64,000 bases of DNA from Negativicutes bacterium (GCA_031292015.1 JARLHY010000008.1:111136-175135); one strand, 5' to 3'; positions 53,194-62,374 are shown, numbered from the stretch's first letter. Numbers and translations are program-made. The notes: generated by a model not told the origin, from the letters alone.

Positions 53194-53829
53194 ATGGATA
53201 AGAACGAGTGTTTGCGGCAGTTGTCGGATGCGGTGGTAGAGATGGAGGAAGAGAAGGCGGCGGCAGTCGCCGCGGAGGCAGTCAGGCGGGGAATCGACGC
53301 CTTCGAGGCCATCGAAAAAGGGTTGTCCCACGGCATGGCCAGGGCCGGGAAATTGTACGAGGAGGAAGAATATTTCATCCCGGAACTGCTGCTGTGCGCC
53401 GACGCGATGTACGCCGGGCTGGAGGTGCTGAAGCCGCACCTGAAGAACAGCGGTGAAAGCAAAGGCAAGATCGTGATCGGCGTGGTGGAAGGAGACACCC
53501 ACGATATCGGGAAAAACATCGTAAAAATGATGCTGGAGACTGCAGGGTATGAGCTGATCGACCTGGGACGGGATGTTCCGCCGAGCAAGTTCGTCGCTGC
53601 GGCGAAGGACAGGCAGGCTAAGATGATAGCAGCGGCGACCCTTATGAGCACGACGATGGACGGGATGGGCCGGATCGTTCAGCTCCTGGAAGCCGAGGGG
53701 ATCCGGAGCGAGTTCAAGGTCATCGTCGGCGGGGGACCGGTGTCGGCCGCCTTTGCCGAAAAGATCGGGGCGGATGCGTACGCGGCGAATGCCATGGAGG
53801 CTATCCGGGTGGCGAGGGAATTGATGTAA
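53194..53829 (+). CDS. Corrinoid (B12-binding) methyltransfer protein
   Basis: 211 residues, the MtaC/MtbC/MttC type. An N-terminal helical cap (about 1-88) is followed by a Rossmann-like B12 domain (about 90-211). The cobalt-ligating His is H103 in GDTHDIGKNIV (DxHxxG); the SxL-like region is ATLMSTTMDGM and the GG motif VIVGGGPVS. It carries the methyl group on cobalt between methyltransferases. First gene of an operon with two UroD-family enzymes and the reactivating ATPase. Ribosome site GGGGGAG. Confidence 0.95.
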   Translation: MDKNECLRQLSDAVVEMEEEKAAAVAAEAVRRGIDAFEAIEKGLSHGMARAGKLYEEEEYFIPELLLCADAMYAGLEVLKPHLKNSGESKGKIVIGVVEGDTHDIGKNIVKMMLETAGYELIDLGRDVPPSKFVAAAKDRQAKMIAAATLMSTTMDGMGRIVQLLEAEGIRSEFKVIVGGGPVSAAFAEKIGADAYAANAMEAIRVARELM

Positions 53830-53857
53830 GGCGACTGGTGGAGAAAGAAGGTCAAAG

Positions 53858-54877
53858 ATGTTGACTTCCAAGGAAAGACTGCTCAGGGTGCTGAGCAGGG
53901 AAACTGTGGACAGACCGCCGGTCATCTGCACCGGCGGCATGATGAACGCGGCGATTGTCGAAATCATGAACACGACGGGACATACCTTGCCGGAAGCGCA
54001 TACCGATCAGGGCCTGATGGCGCAATTGGCCGCCGATGTCCAGCGCTTCACCGGTTTTGAGAATATCGGCGTCCCTTTTTGCATGACGGTGGAAGCCGAG
54101 ATACTCGGCAGCGAGGTTTCTTACGGCTCTTTGGGCTGCGAGCCCAAGGTCGTCCGGGAGAGGTACGCTTCGCTGGCCGAGGTACAGGAGAAGGATATAA
54201 CAGCGATGCTGGACGGGGGACGGGTCGGCATCGTCCTTGCCGCCATCGGCGAGGCGGCTGCGGCGAACCCCGGAGTTCCGGTCATCGGCAATGTCTGTGG
54301 CCCGATAAGCCTGGCGGCGTCCCTGGTCGATCCGGTGGCTTTGCTGAAAGGCTTGCGCAAGGATAAGACCGGCGCCCACCGGGTGCTGGCCTATGTGAGT
54401 GAAGTGCAGGCGGCGTTTGCCTGCAGGATGGCCGAGCACGGGGCGGATGTCATATCGATCGGCGATCCCACCGCCACCGGGGAGATATTGGGGCCGGCGA
54501 TGTTTGAGGAATACGCCGTGCGGTATATCAACAGGATCATTGATGCCGTTCACCAAAAGGGCACGAAGGTTATCCTGCATATCTGCGGCAACATGAACCG
54601 GGTCTGGGAGCTGATTCCCCGGATGAACGCCGACGCGATCAGTGTCGACGCGGTGGTCAGCCTGCAGAAACTGAAAAAAGACTTCCCGCAGGTGATCACG
54701 ATGGGCAATGTGAGTACTTATCTGCTCCAGGACGGCCCGGAGGAAGCGGTACGACGGACGGCAAAGAGGCTGGCGGCGGAAGGCGTGGATATTATCGCCC
54801 CGGCGTGCGGCCTCAGTACCTCGACGTCGATAGGCATGATCCGGGCGATGACCGGGGCCGTCAAAGGAGAAGAATAG
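53858..54877 (+). CDS. MtaA/CmuA-type corrinoid methyltransferase (2)
   Basis: 339 residues. The N-terminus (TSKERLLRVLSRETVDRPP, then GGMMN and GVPFCMTVEAEILGSEV) is characteristic of the MtaA branch, which in methanogens transfers methyl from corrinoid to coenzyme M. Zinc ligands LHICGN and APACGLSTS are intact. Bacteria like this are not expected to use coenzyme M, so another thiol or tetrahydrofolate as acceptor is an open question. It is 28 bp after the corrinoid protein gene. Confidence 0.88.
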   Translation: MLTSKERLLRVLSRETVDRPPVICTGGMMNAAIVEIMNTTGHTLPEAHTDQGLMAQLAADVQRFTGFENIGVPFCMTVEAEILGSEVSYGSLGCEPKVVRERYASLAEVQEKDITAMLDGGRVGIVLAAIGEAAAANPGVPVIGNVCGPISLAASLVDPVALLKGLRKDKTGAHRVLAYVSEVQAAFACRMAEHGADVISIGDPTATGEILGPAMFEEYAVRYINRIIDAVHQKGTKVILHICGNMNRVWELIPRMNADAISVDAVVSLQKLKKDFPQVITMGNVSTYLLQDGPEEAVRRTAKRLAAEGVDIIAPACGLSTSTSIGMIRAMTGAVKGEE

Positions 54878-54928
54878 TTGGCGGATACAGGGCGTTTCAG
54901 CCTAAACTGCAAGCGGGAGGTGTCGGCT

Positions 54929-56005
54929 ATGCCGGCGGATCAGATGACGCCGCTCGAACGGATGGCGGCATATAGCAAAGGCGAAGCCGTGGACAGGCTG
55001 GCCTGCATTCCCTCGGTGGGAAACGGGGCAGCCAGGGTGATCGGGGCAAAAATTTCCCGGTTCCGCAATAACGGAGCCTTGATAGCGAAAGCCCAGGTGG
55101 AGGCTTACAGGCTTTTTCGCTATGATGTTGTGAGGATTTTTACCGATTTGTATGTGCAGGCCGAGGCGATGGGAGCGAAGGTGATTTATCCGGCTGACGA
55201 AACGGCGCACCTGGAAAGTCCGGCTATCGGCGACATCAACGAGATCGACAGGCTGCAGCCGCCTGACCCCTATAAGGACGGACAGCTTCCCGAATTCCTG
55301 AAGTCCATGGAAATCGCGCTGAGGGAAGTGGGAGGCGAGGTGGGCGTCGTCGGGTCGATCACCTGCCCGTTTACTACCGCCTCTTTCCTGATCGGCACCG
55401 AGCAGCTGACCAAGCTGCTGCTGCGCAATCCGCAGGCTGCCCACCGGCTCTGCGAAGTCGCGCTGGCGGCAAATATCCGCTGGGCGGAGGCCATTTTGGC
55501 TACCGGCTGTGGGGTGACACTGAGCGATCCTGTCGCGTCGTCGACAATCATCAGTCCCAAGCAGTTCCGAGAGTTTGCCTTCCCTTATCTGAAAAGGCTG
55601 ATCGGCCATATCGCTGCCAAAGGGAAAACAGCTACTTTGCATATCTGCGGCAAAACCGATAAGATATGGCAGGACATGGCGGACACCGGCGCGGCCTGCC
55701 TCAGCCTGGACAATGTTGTCGACATGGCGGCAGCCAAGGAGCAGGTGGGGGCGAGAGCCCGGCTGACCGGCAACGTGGACCCGTCGGCAGTCATGCTGCA
55801 GGGAACGGTGAGCGACGTGAAAAAGGCGGTTTTCGGCTGCGTGGCGAAAACCTATGACTCCCCCGGGGGGTATATCGTGTCTTCCGGCTGCAGCCTGCCC
55901 ACCGAGGTGCCGTTTGAAAACATCCATGCCATGATGGATACGGTCAGGGAGATCGGTTTCCCGGTCACAAAAGCAAGACTGGACGAAGTCGGGGCGCGGA
56001 TCTGA
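54929..56005 (+). CDS. UroD/MtaA-family corrinoid-dependent methyltransferase (3)
   Basis: 358 residues. Zinc site LHICGKTDK plus SSGCSLPTEVP complete. Closest in this window to methyltransferase 1 (same N-terminal MTPxERxAAxxxGEAxDR pattern and IWQDMADTG segment). Probably the substrate:corrinoid methyltransferase of this operon. ATG 54929 with GGGAGG is preferred to an in-frame TTG at 54878, which lies directly after the previous stop. Confidence 0.87.
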   Translation: MPADQMTPLERMAAYSKGEAVDRLACIPSVGNGAARVIGAKISRFRNNGALIAKAQVEAYRLFRYDVVRIFTDLYVQAEAMGAKVIYPADETAHLESPAIGDINEIDRLQPPDPYKDGQLPEFLKSMEIALREVGGEVGVVGSITCPFTTASFLIGTEQLTKLLLRNPQAAHRLCEVALAANIRWAEAILATGCGVTLSDPVASSTIISPKQFREFAFPYLKRLIGHIAAKGKTATLHICGKTDKIWQDMADTGAACLSLDNVVDMAAAKEQVGARARLTGNVDPSAVMLQGTVSDVKKAVFGCVAKTYDSPGGYIVSSGCSLPTEVPFENIHAMMDTVREIGFPVTKARLDEVGARI

Positions 56006-56021
56006 ATACAGTTGGCATGAG

Positions 56022-57830
56022 GTGACGGATTTGCAACGATACGAAGTCAGGTTTCTACCTGAGGACAGAAAAGTAACGGTGGCCGGGGGCACGAATCTGC
56101 TGGAGGCGGCCCGGGAGGCCGGCCTGACGGTGGAAGCCCCCTGTGACGGGAAAGGCAGCTGCGGGAAATGCCGGGTCAGGGCCAGCGGGGCTCTGAGCGC
56201 TCCCGATCCGCTGGAAGCAGCCCGGCTGGGTGAGGCGTCCGGCAAAAATATAAGATTGGCGTGCAGAGCCAGGGTTCATAGCTCGGTGGAGGTCGAGATC
56301 CTGTCCGCCGCGGGTAATACCTTTGTCGTTCTGGCGGAAGGGCAAAGCGGCGGCTGGGCTTTCGATCCGCCTGTCCGCAGGGTCGCTATGGTCACAGGGA
56401 CGGCAGAGCACGGCTATGGCGCCCCGGCCATGGCCGGCGGGGCGGAGCCGTTTTTTTTCGACCATTTTCCGGTTCTGCTGCGAAAGCTGGCCGAGGAATA
56501 TAGCAAGGAGCCGACCGGACTTGAGGCGATCGTCAAAAACGACAGGCTGCTTGACTGGCGCAAGACCGGGCAGCGTTGCTGCGGGGTTGCCCTGGACATC
56601 GGCACCACCAGCGTTGTGGCCGAGCTTTTTGACCTTGATGACGGCAAAAGTCTGGGGATACGGTCCTGCCTCAATCCGCAGACCGAGTTCGGGGGCGACG
56701 TGCTGACAAGGATAGCCTTTACTTTGCAGCACGCTGACGGCACAAAACTTCTCCAGCAAAAAATCGCCGGCTGTATCAATGAGCTGCTGGAGCAGCTGGC
56801 CGGTGCGGCAAAGCTGGCCAGGGACAATATCTACGAGCTGGTGGTCGCGGGCAATACCACCATGCAGCACCTGCTGCTGGGGATACCGCCGCGGTCGCTG
56901 GCCCAGTCGCCATATCGGCCGGTATTCACCCGGCAGCTTGAAGTCGGTCCGGCCGAGGCGGGGCTGAATATCGCGCCCCGGGGCGTCGTCACGGTGCTGC
57001 CTTCGGCGTCGGCCTTCGTCGGGGCCGACATCGTCGCCGGGCTGATCGCGCTGGGGCTGCAGCGCTGCTCGAAGACGGTGCTGTTCATTGATATCGGCAC
57101 CAACGGCGAAATCGTTGTCGGCCGGGACGGCGTTTTGGCAGGGACTTCCTCGGCCGCCGGCCCGGCCCTGGAAGGCATGAACATAACTTGCGGCTGCCGG
57201 GCGGAGCAAGGGGCGGCGGAAGGGGTCGAAATACGGAGCGACGGAAGCGTGGATGTAGCGGTCATCGGCGGCGGCACAGCCGGTGGCATCTGCGGCAGCG
57301 GCCTGATCGACCTGGTCGCCGAGCTGATCCGGTGCGGCGTTTTGGCGGCCAGCGGACGGTTCGTCAAGCCGGAAAAGCTGACGCCGGCGCTGGCTTCCCG
57401 CCTGATGAGCGTGAACGGCAAACCTGCTTTCAGGGTGAGCGATGACGGCGCGGTGTATTTGAGTCAGAAGGATGTCCGCCAGGTTCAGCTGGCGAAGGGG
57501 GCCATTGCCGCCGCCATCGGCCTCTTGCTCAAGGAGCTGAACATAGGCTATGCCGATATCGAGGAAATCCTGGTGGCCGGGGCGTTCGGCTTTCATCTGA
57601 AACCGGCGTCGCTGGTGGGGATAGGGCTGTTGCCGCCCGGCTGCGAAGCTAAGATCCGGTTTGTCGGCAATACGGCCAAGGAGGGCGCGAAAGCCGCGCT
57701 GCTGAACAGGCAGGCCGGCCGTGAAATGGTGGAACTGGCGAACAACCTTCAGATCAGGGAGCTTTCCCTGCTGCCCGAGTTCCAGGAGTACTATGTCAAG
57801 GCCTTGGTTTTTCCGGCGACTGAAAGCTGA
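56022..57830 (+). CDS. Corrinoid protein reactivating ATPase (RamA/RACE-like, ferredoxin-ASKHA)
   Basis: 602 residues. N-terminal plant-type [2Fe-2S] ferredoxin with C41, C47, C50 and C81 (APCDGKGSCGKC; RLACRARV), a linker, then a DUF4445/ASKHA ATPase domain (GVALDIGTTSVVAELF near 187; LFIDIGTNGEIVVG near 353). These proteins use ATP to reduce inactive Co(II) corrinoid back to Co(I). The start is GTG 56022 or TTG 56031; GAGGTGA at 56019-56025 fits the latter better. Last gene of the corrinoid operon. Confidence 0.93.
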   Translation: MTDLQRYEVRFLPEDRKVTVAGGTNLLEAAREAGLTVEAPCDGKGSCGKCRVRASGALSAPDPLEAARLGEASGKNIRLACRARVHSSVEVEILSAAGNTFVVLAEGQSGGWAFDPPVRRVAMVTGTAEHGYGAPAMAGGAEPFFFDHFPVLLRKLAEEYSKEPTGLEAIVKNDRLLDWRKTGQRCCGVALDIGTTSVVAELFDLDDGKSLGIRSCLNPQTEFGGDVLTRIAFTLQHADGTKLLQQKIAGCINELLEQLAGAAKLARDNIYELVVAGNTTMQHLLLGIPPRSLAQSPYRPVFTRQLEVGPAEAGLNIAPRGVVTVLPSASAFVGADIVAGLIALGLQRCSKTVLFIDIGTNGEIVVGRDGVLAGTSSAAGPALEGMNITCGCRAEQGAAEGVEIRSDGSVDVAVIGGGTAGGICGSGLIDLVAELIRCGVLAASGRFVKPEKLTPALASRLMSVNGKPAFRVSDDGAVYLSQKDVRQVQLAKGAIAAAIGLLLKELNIGYADIEEILVAGAFGFHLKPASLVGIGLLPPGCEAKIRFVGNTAKEGAKAALLNRQAGREMVELANNLQIRELSLLPEFQEYYVKALVFPATES

Positions 57831-57987
57831 GCAGGGCGGATTGGAAAGCCCGGGGCTGGCGCCGGATTAATGGATATTTAACGTAATATTGGATAATTGT
57901 AGGAGGTTTGGCGATCCGATACGACGAATAAGCACATGTATTGCGCTTCATGGCATCTCACTTCGGCGTAAAGGGGAGGCAAAAACG
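57831..57987. other. Intergenic, nothing recognised
   Basis: 157 bp between the reactivating ATPase and the SPFH gene. A+T-rich around 57870-57900. An in-frame extension of the SPFH gene to 57889 exists but is not preferred. Confidence 0.4.
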
Positions 57988-60066
57988 GTGAATGTTGCTG
58001 GAACTGGTTTAGCTGGAATGATCCCTATTGTGTTGAGTGTGCTCGGAGTAATCGTATTGCTGTACATCATCACCAAGATGGTGGTGATAGTCAGCGGGAA
58101 TGAAATCGCCGTCCTGGAACGGAAGTATTTCGGCAAGCCGATGCCCCAGGGGCGGGTCGTCGCCCAGGAGGATGAGATCGGTATTCAGGCCAGAACGCTG
58201 GGACCGGGCCTGCATTTTTTGGTGCCGTTCCTTTATTCCACAAAGAAGCAGCAGTTTACCCTGATCAAAGAAGACGAAATCGGATTGGTGGAGAGCATCG
58301 ACGGGAATTCCATCCCGCCGGGGAAAATTTTCGGGCGGACGGTCGACGGGCATAACACCTTTCAGGACGGGGCGGCGTTTTTGGCCAACGGCGGCGAAAA
58401 AGGGCCGCAGATACCGGTGATTCCCGCCGGCACCTATCGGATCAATCCCTTTTTGTTTACGGTGAGGGTTGTGCCGGTGACGGTGATACCGGCCGGTCAG
58501 ATCGGGGTGGTCACCTCAATGGACGGCCAGCCGATCAAGCCCGGGCGCCTATTGGCCGAAAGGATCGCGGAGCATTCGACCTTTGAGAACGGGCAGGATT
58601 TCCTGGACAAAGGCGGCCAAAGGGGGCCGCAGATCGACATCTTGCTGCCAGGGACCTACCGGATCAATACCGACCTGTTCAAAGTTGAGCTTAAAGAAGC
58701 GACGGTAGTGCCGTCGAACAAGGTCGGCCTGGTCACGGCCAGGGACGGCAAGCCGCTGCCTGAGAAGGAATTCGTGGCCAAGCATGTTGACGGACACAAC
58801 GATTTTCAGGACGCATCCGGCTTCCTGGCCAGCGGCGGCCAACGGGGCCCTCAGTTTGATGTGCTGCGGCCGGGTACCTATTATATCAATCCGATGATGT
58901 TCATGGTCAGCCTGGACGATGTCGCGGTGATCGAGCGGGGCCAGGTGGCTGTGGTGGTTTCCAACGTCGGCGAGGAGCCGCGACAGGTCAAGCAGGCTCT
59001 GGAGGAAAGCGCCGCCGGGGTGGAAAGCATCTCTGACGCGACGAAGACTTCCATTGAGGACCGGCTGCGCCACGGGCTGGAGCGCTACGTCGTTCCCGAA
59101 GGCTTCCGGGGCATCCAGCAGGAGGTTGTCGGGCCTGGTACGTACTACCTGAACCGCATGGCCTTCCGGGCCTATACGGTGGATACGACCAACATCACCA
59201 TCGACTGGGATGAGAGCAAGGATACCAAATTTGACCCGCTCAAAGTGGTCTCCAAGGACGGCTTTGAGATGGGGATATCGGTCAAGGTCATCATCCGGGT
59301 CAGACCGGACCAGGCCCCTTTTATGGTGGCCAAGATCGGGTCCGTGGAAAATCTGGTCAGCCACGTCATTCATCCGATGATTGACAGTTCCTTCAGGAAC
59401 CAGGCTTCTTCGACTTCGGCGATGAATTTCATGCAGGATCGCCAGACTGAACAGAAAAAGGCCGAGGAAGGTTCGCGGATCGAGCTGGAGCGGTACCATG
59501 TGGAATGCGTCAGTGTGCTGATCTGCCAGATCAATCTGCCGCCGGAGCTGATGAAGACCCAGACCGAGCGGATCATCGCCCAGCAGCAGATGGAGATGTA
59601 CAATTCCCAGCAGCAGGCGGAATCAAAACGGATCGCGACCGAGAAAACGCGGGCCGAAGCCGACCAGCAGAAAAATCTGGTCGAGGCGGAAATCGGTGTC
59701 CAGATCGCCACCCAGAACAGGGAGAAGGCCATCCGTTTCGCCGAAGGGGAAGCCGAGGCGATCCGCCTCAAAAAAGAAGGGGAAGCCAAAGGTATCGCCG
59801 CCGTGGGCAAGGCCGAGGGCGAACGGATCCTGGCCATCGGAAAGGCGACGGCGGAGTCTTACGAGCTGCAGAACAGAGCCATCGGCGGCGAGGGTGTCGT
59901 CTCCATCGAAATAGCCAAGCAGATCGCCGCCGGCAACATCAAAGTGACACCGGATTTCCTGGTGCAGGGCGGCGAGAACCTGGGCGGCCTGCTATCCGCC
60001 TATCTCACCCAAAGCATCGCCGGCAAACCCAAGACCGAAACGCCGCCAGAGGAGAAGGGGGCCTAG
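57988..60066 (+). CDS. SPFH/band-7 protein with three tandem N-terminal repeats (vault-like architecture)
   Basis: 692 residues from GTG 57988 (GGGGAGG site). One membrane helix (about 11-33), then three tandem ~75-residue repeats (about 97-160, 172-233, 246-307). Each carries IGLV-type strand, DGxxxxPG, HxxFxx, FLxxGGQRGPQ and PGTYRINxxLF. An SPFH domain follows (about 370-520), then a long Gln/Glu/Ala-rich coiled coil (EAEIGVQIATQNREKAIRF) and a C-terminal IAKQIAAGNIKVTP segment. SPFH proteins form large oligomeric rings or cages on membranes. The repeat-SPFH-coiled-coil order parallels major vault protein (inference). No NfeD partner is adjacent. Confidence 0.88.
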   Translation: MNVAGTGLAGMIPIVLSVLGVIVLLYIITKMVVIVSGNEIAVLERKYFGKPMPQGRVVAQEDEIGIQARTLGPGLHFLVPFLYSTKKQQFTLIKEDEIGLVESIDGNSIPPGKIFGRTVDGHNTFQDGAAFLANGGEKGPQIPVIPAGTYRINPFLFTVRVVPVTVIPAGQIGVVTSMDGQPIKPGRLLAERIAEHSTFENGQDFLDKGGQRGPQIDILLPGTYRINTDLFKVELKEATVVPSNKVGLVTARDGKPLPEKEFVAKHVDGHNDFQDASGFLASGGQRGPQFDVLRPGTYYINPMMFMVSLDDVAVIERGQVAVVVSNVGEEPRQVKQALEESAAGVESISDATKTSIEDRLRHGLERYVVPEGFRGIQQEVVGPGTYYLNRMAFRAYTVDTTNITIDWDESKDTKFDPLKVVSKDGFEMGISVKVIIRVRPDQAPFMVAKIGSVENLVSHVIHPMIDSSFRNQASSTSAMNFMQDRQTEQKKAEEGSRIELERYHVECVSVLICQINLPPELMKTQTERIIAQQQMEMYNSQQQAESKRIATEKTRAEADQQKNLVEAEIGVQIATQNREKAIRFAEGEAEAIRLKKEGEAKGIAAVGKAEGERILAIGKATAESYELQNRAIGGEGVVSIEIAKQIAAGNIKVTPDFLVQGGENLGGLLSAYLTQSIAGKPKTETPPEEKGA

Positions 60067-60114
60067 ACTCCAGCCCCTTACGTCTTTTCAGCGGCTTTGA
60101 AGATGGGAACGACA

Positions 60115-60145
60115 GACGCCCTGACATTTTTGTCAGGGCGTCTTG
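60115..60145 (+). terminator. Rho-independent terminator after the SPFH gene
   Basis: GACGCCCTGAC / GTCAGGGCGTC 11 bp perfect stem around a T-rich loop, followed by TTG. A family B-type element begins just after it. Confidence 0.7.
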
Positions 60146-60399
60146 CTTGTGGAGAAACCTATTCTTCAGGCCGTTCAGAACCCCCCAGATGAACGACGGC
60201 CCCGCTGACCCAGCAACGACGCGTACTGGGAAGTACGCTAGCAATGGGCCAGTGGGGCCAAGTGCGCAGTTCTTGCGCGTTAAGCAGACACACAGCGCTT
60301 CGGCGCTGCTGTGGTCGCTTATGCCTGCAAGGTGAAGCGCTTAGAACTGCGGCCTGCCCTTTACGGGTGCAAAGCAGATGGGGGGTTATCAACGGCCTG
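60146..60399 (-). repeat. Chimeric family B/A palindromic element, copy 4, inverted
   Basis: 254 bp. On the minus strand it starts CAGGCCGTTGATAACC and ends GAACGGCCTGAAGAATAGG plus GTTTCTCCACAAG, the family B ends. Its interior carries family A blocks (AAGTGCGCAGTTCTTGCGC and AAGCGCTTAGAACTGCGG), so the two families share modules. It sits between the SPFH terminator and a cupin gene. Confidence 0.82.
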
Positions 60400-60495
60400 G
60401 ACTGCATAGACGGCCGGGAATCTGCAGACAACTAAATGCGGACTGGCGCCGGACGTAAATGGGACGGAGTAAGTACTTTTTGGGGGGGCGGGTAC

Positions 60496-60855
60496 ATGGA
60501 GGTTGTCAATATCCTGGACAATATGGCCAAAACGCCGGTCGATCCGGCGGTGGGAATCGCCATTGTCCAGGGAGTGGCGGAGCCGGGGGTCAGCATCGGT
60601 CTGGCTGTGGTCAGGGACAGGATCCGGCCGCATTATCAAAAGGTGAGCGACGAAATCTACTTCGTCCTGCAGGGGCAGGGCGAGATCACCGTCGGCGGCG
60701 AAAAGCGCCAGCTGCGCCAGGGCGATGTGGCCGCCATCCCCAGGGGCCTGGTCCACGGTTTCGTCAACACCGGCCAGGAACCTTGTCTCATCCTGTTTTC
60801 CAGCGGACCCAAGTTTGAGCCTGAGAAGGACAGGTTCTTTCCGGAAGAGCAATAG
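60496..60855 (+). CDS. Small cupin-domain protein
   Basis: 119 residues, one cupin barrel. Motif 1 is RPHYQKVSDEIYFVLQGQGEI (metal His and Glu positions present) and motif 2 PRGLVHGFVN. Such proteins can be isomerases or metabolite-binding proteins; function is not determinable. ATG 60496 is preferred to an upstream in-frame ATG at 60436 because the cupin fold starts soon after and a G-rich site precedes it. Confidence 0.85.
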   Translation: MEVVNILDNMAKTPVDPAVGIAIVQGVAEPGVSIGLAVVRDRIRPHYQKVSDEIYFVLQGQGEITVGGEKRQLRQGDVAAIPRGLVHGFVNTGQEPCLILFSSGPKFEPEKDRFFPEEQ

Positions 60856-60869
60856 CTGACAGAATTTAC

Positions 60870-60917
60870 GAGGCCTGCAAAGTCTTGGCGGGAAACTTTG
60901 CAGGCCTCATCATTTTT
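60870..60917 (+). terminator. Rho-independent terminator
   Basis: GAGGCCTGCAAAG / CTTTGCAGGCCTC perfect 13 bp stem followed by ATCATTTTTG. Ends the cupin gene. Confidence 0.88.
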
Positions 60918-61040
60918 GTAAAAGATTGGACTTTCGTCCTAGAGTAAAAATACCAATTTTTATTAATTATTACAGTATTTATCTCGATATTCCAATTGTG
61001 ACATTATTTGCTATTCTATTACAGTGAAGGAGCTGCTGTT

Positions 61041-61496
61041 GTGGATGCACAATTGGTAAATCCGTTTCTCGCAGCGTTGTCAGCTATACTGCCACAGCTG
61101 GGGTTCAAAAATGTGGTGCGGGGAAAAGTCTTTACCCATGCTCAATTTGTTGAAGCTCAGGGTGTTACCGTGAATGTTGCGATGACCAACCAAATAAGCG
61201 GCAATGTGGTGTTTAATATGACAGAGGAAGCAGCCAAGGGACTATCTTCCACCATTATGATGGGGATGGCTGTGACCAGCCTGGACGATATGGCGAAAAG
61301 CGCCATCTGCGAGATGGTAAATATGGTCGCCTCCAACGCCGTGAGTGCCCTCAGCAAAAACGGCATCGCGGTCAAACTGGAACCGCCGGTGATAACCCAG
61401 TCAAATTCCAAAATCAAGGTCTGTGACAATACTTTCATCGGTATCGAGATGATCGCGGATGAACTGAAATTTGAAATGGAGATTGGGGTGAACTGA
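61041..61496 (+). CDS. CheX-family chemotaxis phosphatase
   Basis: 151 residues, stand-alone CheX/CheC-type fold. CheX dephosphorylates CheY-P through a Glu/Asn pair on a long helix; here the helix reads AICEMVNMVASNAVSAL, giving E and N at the right spacing. The N-terminal NPFLAALSAILPQLG and the SGNVVFNMT strand also fit. GTG 61041 with AAGGAG is preferred to TTG 61008. No other chemotaxis gene is nearby, so the partner response regulator is unknown. Confidence 0.85.
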   Translation: MDAQLVNPFLAALSAILPQLGFKNVVRGKVFTHAQFVEAQGVTVNVAMTNQISGNVVFNMTEEAAKGLSSTIMMGMAVTSLDDMAKSAICEMVNMVASNAVSALSKNGIAVKLEPPVITQSNSKIKVCDNTFIGIEMIADELKFEMEIGVN

Positions 61497-61501
61497 GCTC
61501 T

Positions 61502-62374
61502 TTATCCGCTCTTGCGATTGGTTATATAGACCGAGAGCAGGATAATGGCCCCTCCCAGTATCTGCAGACTGCTTACCGACTCCTGCAGAATGACGTATCC
61601 GCCCAGCACGGAAATCACGGGAATCAGGTTGATGAAAAGAGCGACGCTGCTTATCCCCAGGACACCCATGGCGTACACATAAAAAACATTGGCCAGGGCC
61701 GAGCAGAATAATCCCAGATACAACAGGTGAAGCAAGATTGGAAAGTCAATGGACTGCCAGGCAAAGGCTTCGAAAAAAGTGAAGGGAACCAGGGCTGCCG
61801 TGCCAAACAAGGTCTGATAGGTCACTACTGCAAGCTGTGAGTATCTTGCAGTCAGCGGTCTTGTGACAAAGGTATAAGCCACCCAGGAAACGGCGGCTCC
61901 CAGCATGAACAGGCTGCCCAATATGCCTTCAGGCGAAGTCTCTTCCGGTGTGACGACAATCAGATAGACCCCGAGGATGGATAAGACGACACTGACTGCT
62001 TTGGCCCAGGACAGCTTTGCTTTATAGACAAGAAGCTCACCAAGCACCGTCAGTATCGGTATCGAGGCAAGGACCATCGAAGCGGTGGCTACGGTGGTCA
62101 GCTTGACTCCGGTATTCTGAAAGTAATAGTACGCCGTCACTCCCAGCAGCCCCGAAACAGCCATCAGGGGAATATCCTGTTTCAACAGGCGGCTGTGCGG
62201 CTCTGTTGTTTTCAGGAGAATGGCCAGCACTGCCGAAGCAAGGATGAAACGCAGCAGCGCCAGGGTCATTGGCGGAATCACGGCGACAGTTATTTTGATG
62301 CTGACAAACGACAGTCCCCAAAAGACACTTGTGCTGAAAACGGCAAGCAGTCCAAACAAACGAGTCCGATTCAT
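61502..62374 (-). CDS. EamA/DMT-family transporter
   Basis: 290 residues, ten membrane helices, two EamA repeats (VFWGLSFVSIKITV in the first; AAVSWVAYTFVTRPL in the second) and a basic C-terminal tail. ATG 62374 has a GGAGAAAAG site; frames reaching further upstream lack one. Substrate unknown. Only distantly like the other DMT protein at 29673-30566. Confidence 0.9.
   Translation of the reverse strand: MNRTRLFGLLAVFSTSVFWGLSFVSIKITVAVIPPMTLALLRFILASAVLAILLKTTEPHSRLLKQDIPLMAVSGLLGVTAYYYFQNTGVKLTTVATASMVLASIPILTVLGELLVYKAKLSWAKAVSVVLSILGVYLIVVTPEETSPEGILGSLFMLGAAVSWVAYTFVTRPLTARYSQLAVVTYQTLFGTAALVPFTFFEAFAWQSIDFPILLHLLYLGLFCSALANVFYVYAMGVLGISSVALFINLIPVISVLGGYVILQESVSSLQILGGAIILLSVYITNRKSG

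Noticed and set aside
53098..53973. Open frame antisense to the corrinoid protein gene
   Set aside because: The plus strand carries the DxHxxG corrinoid motif and is in an evident operon.
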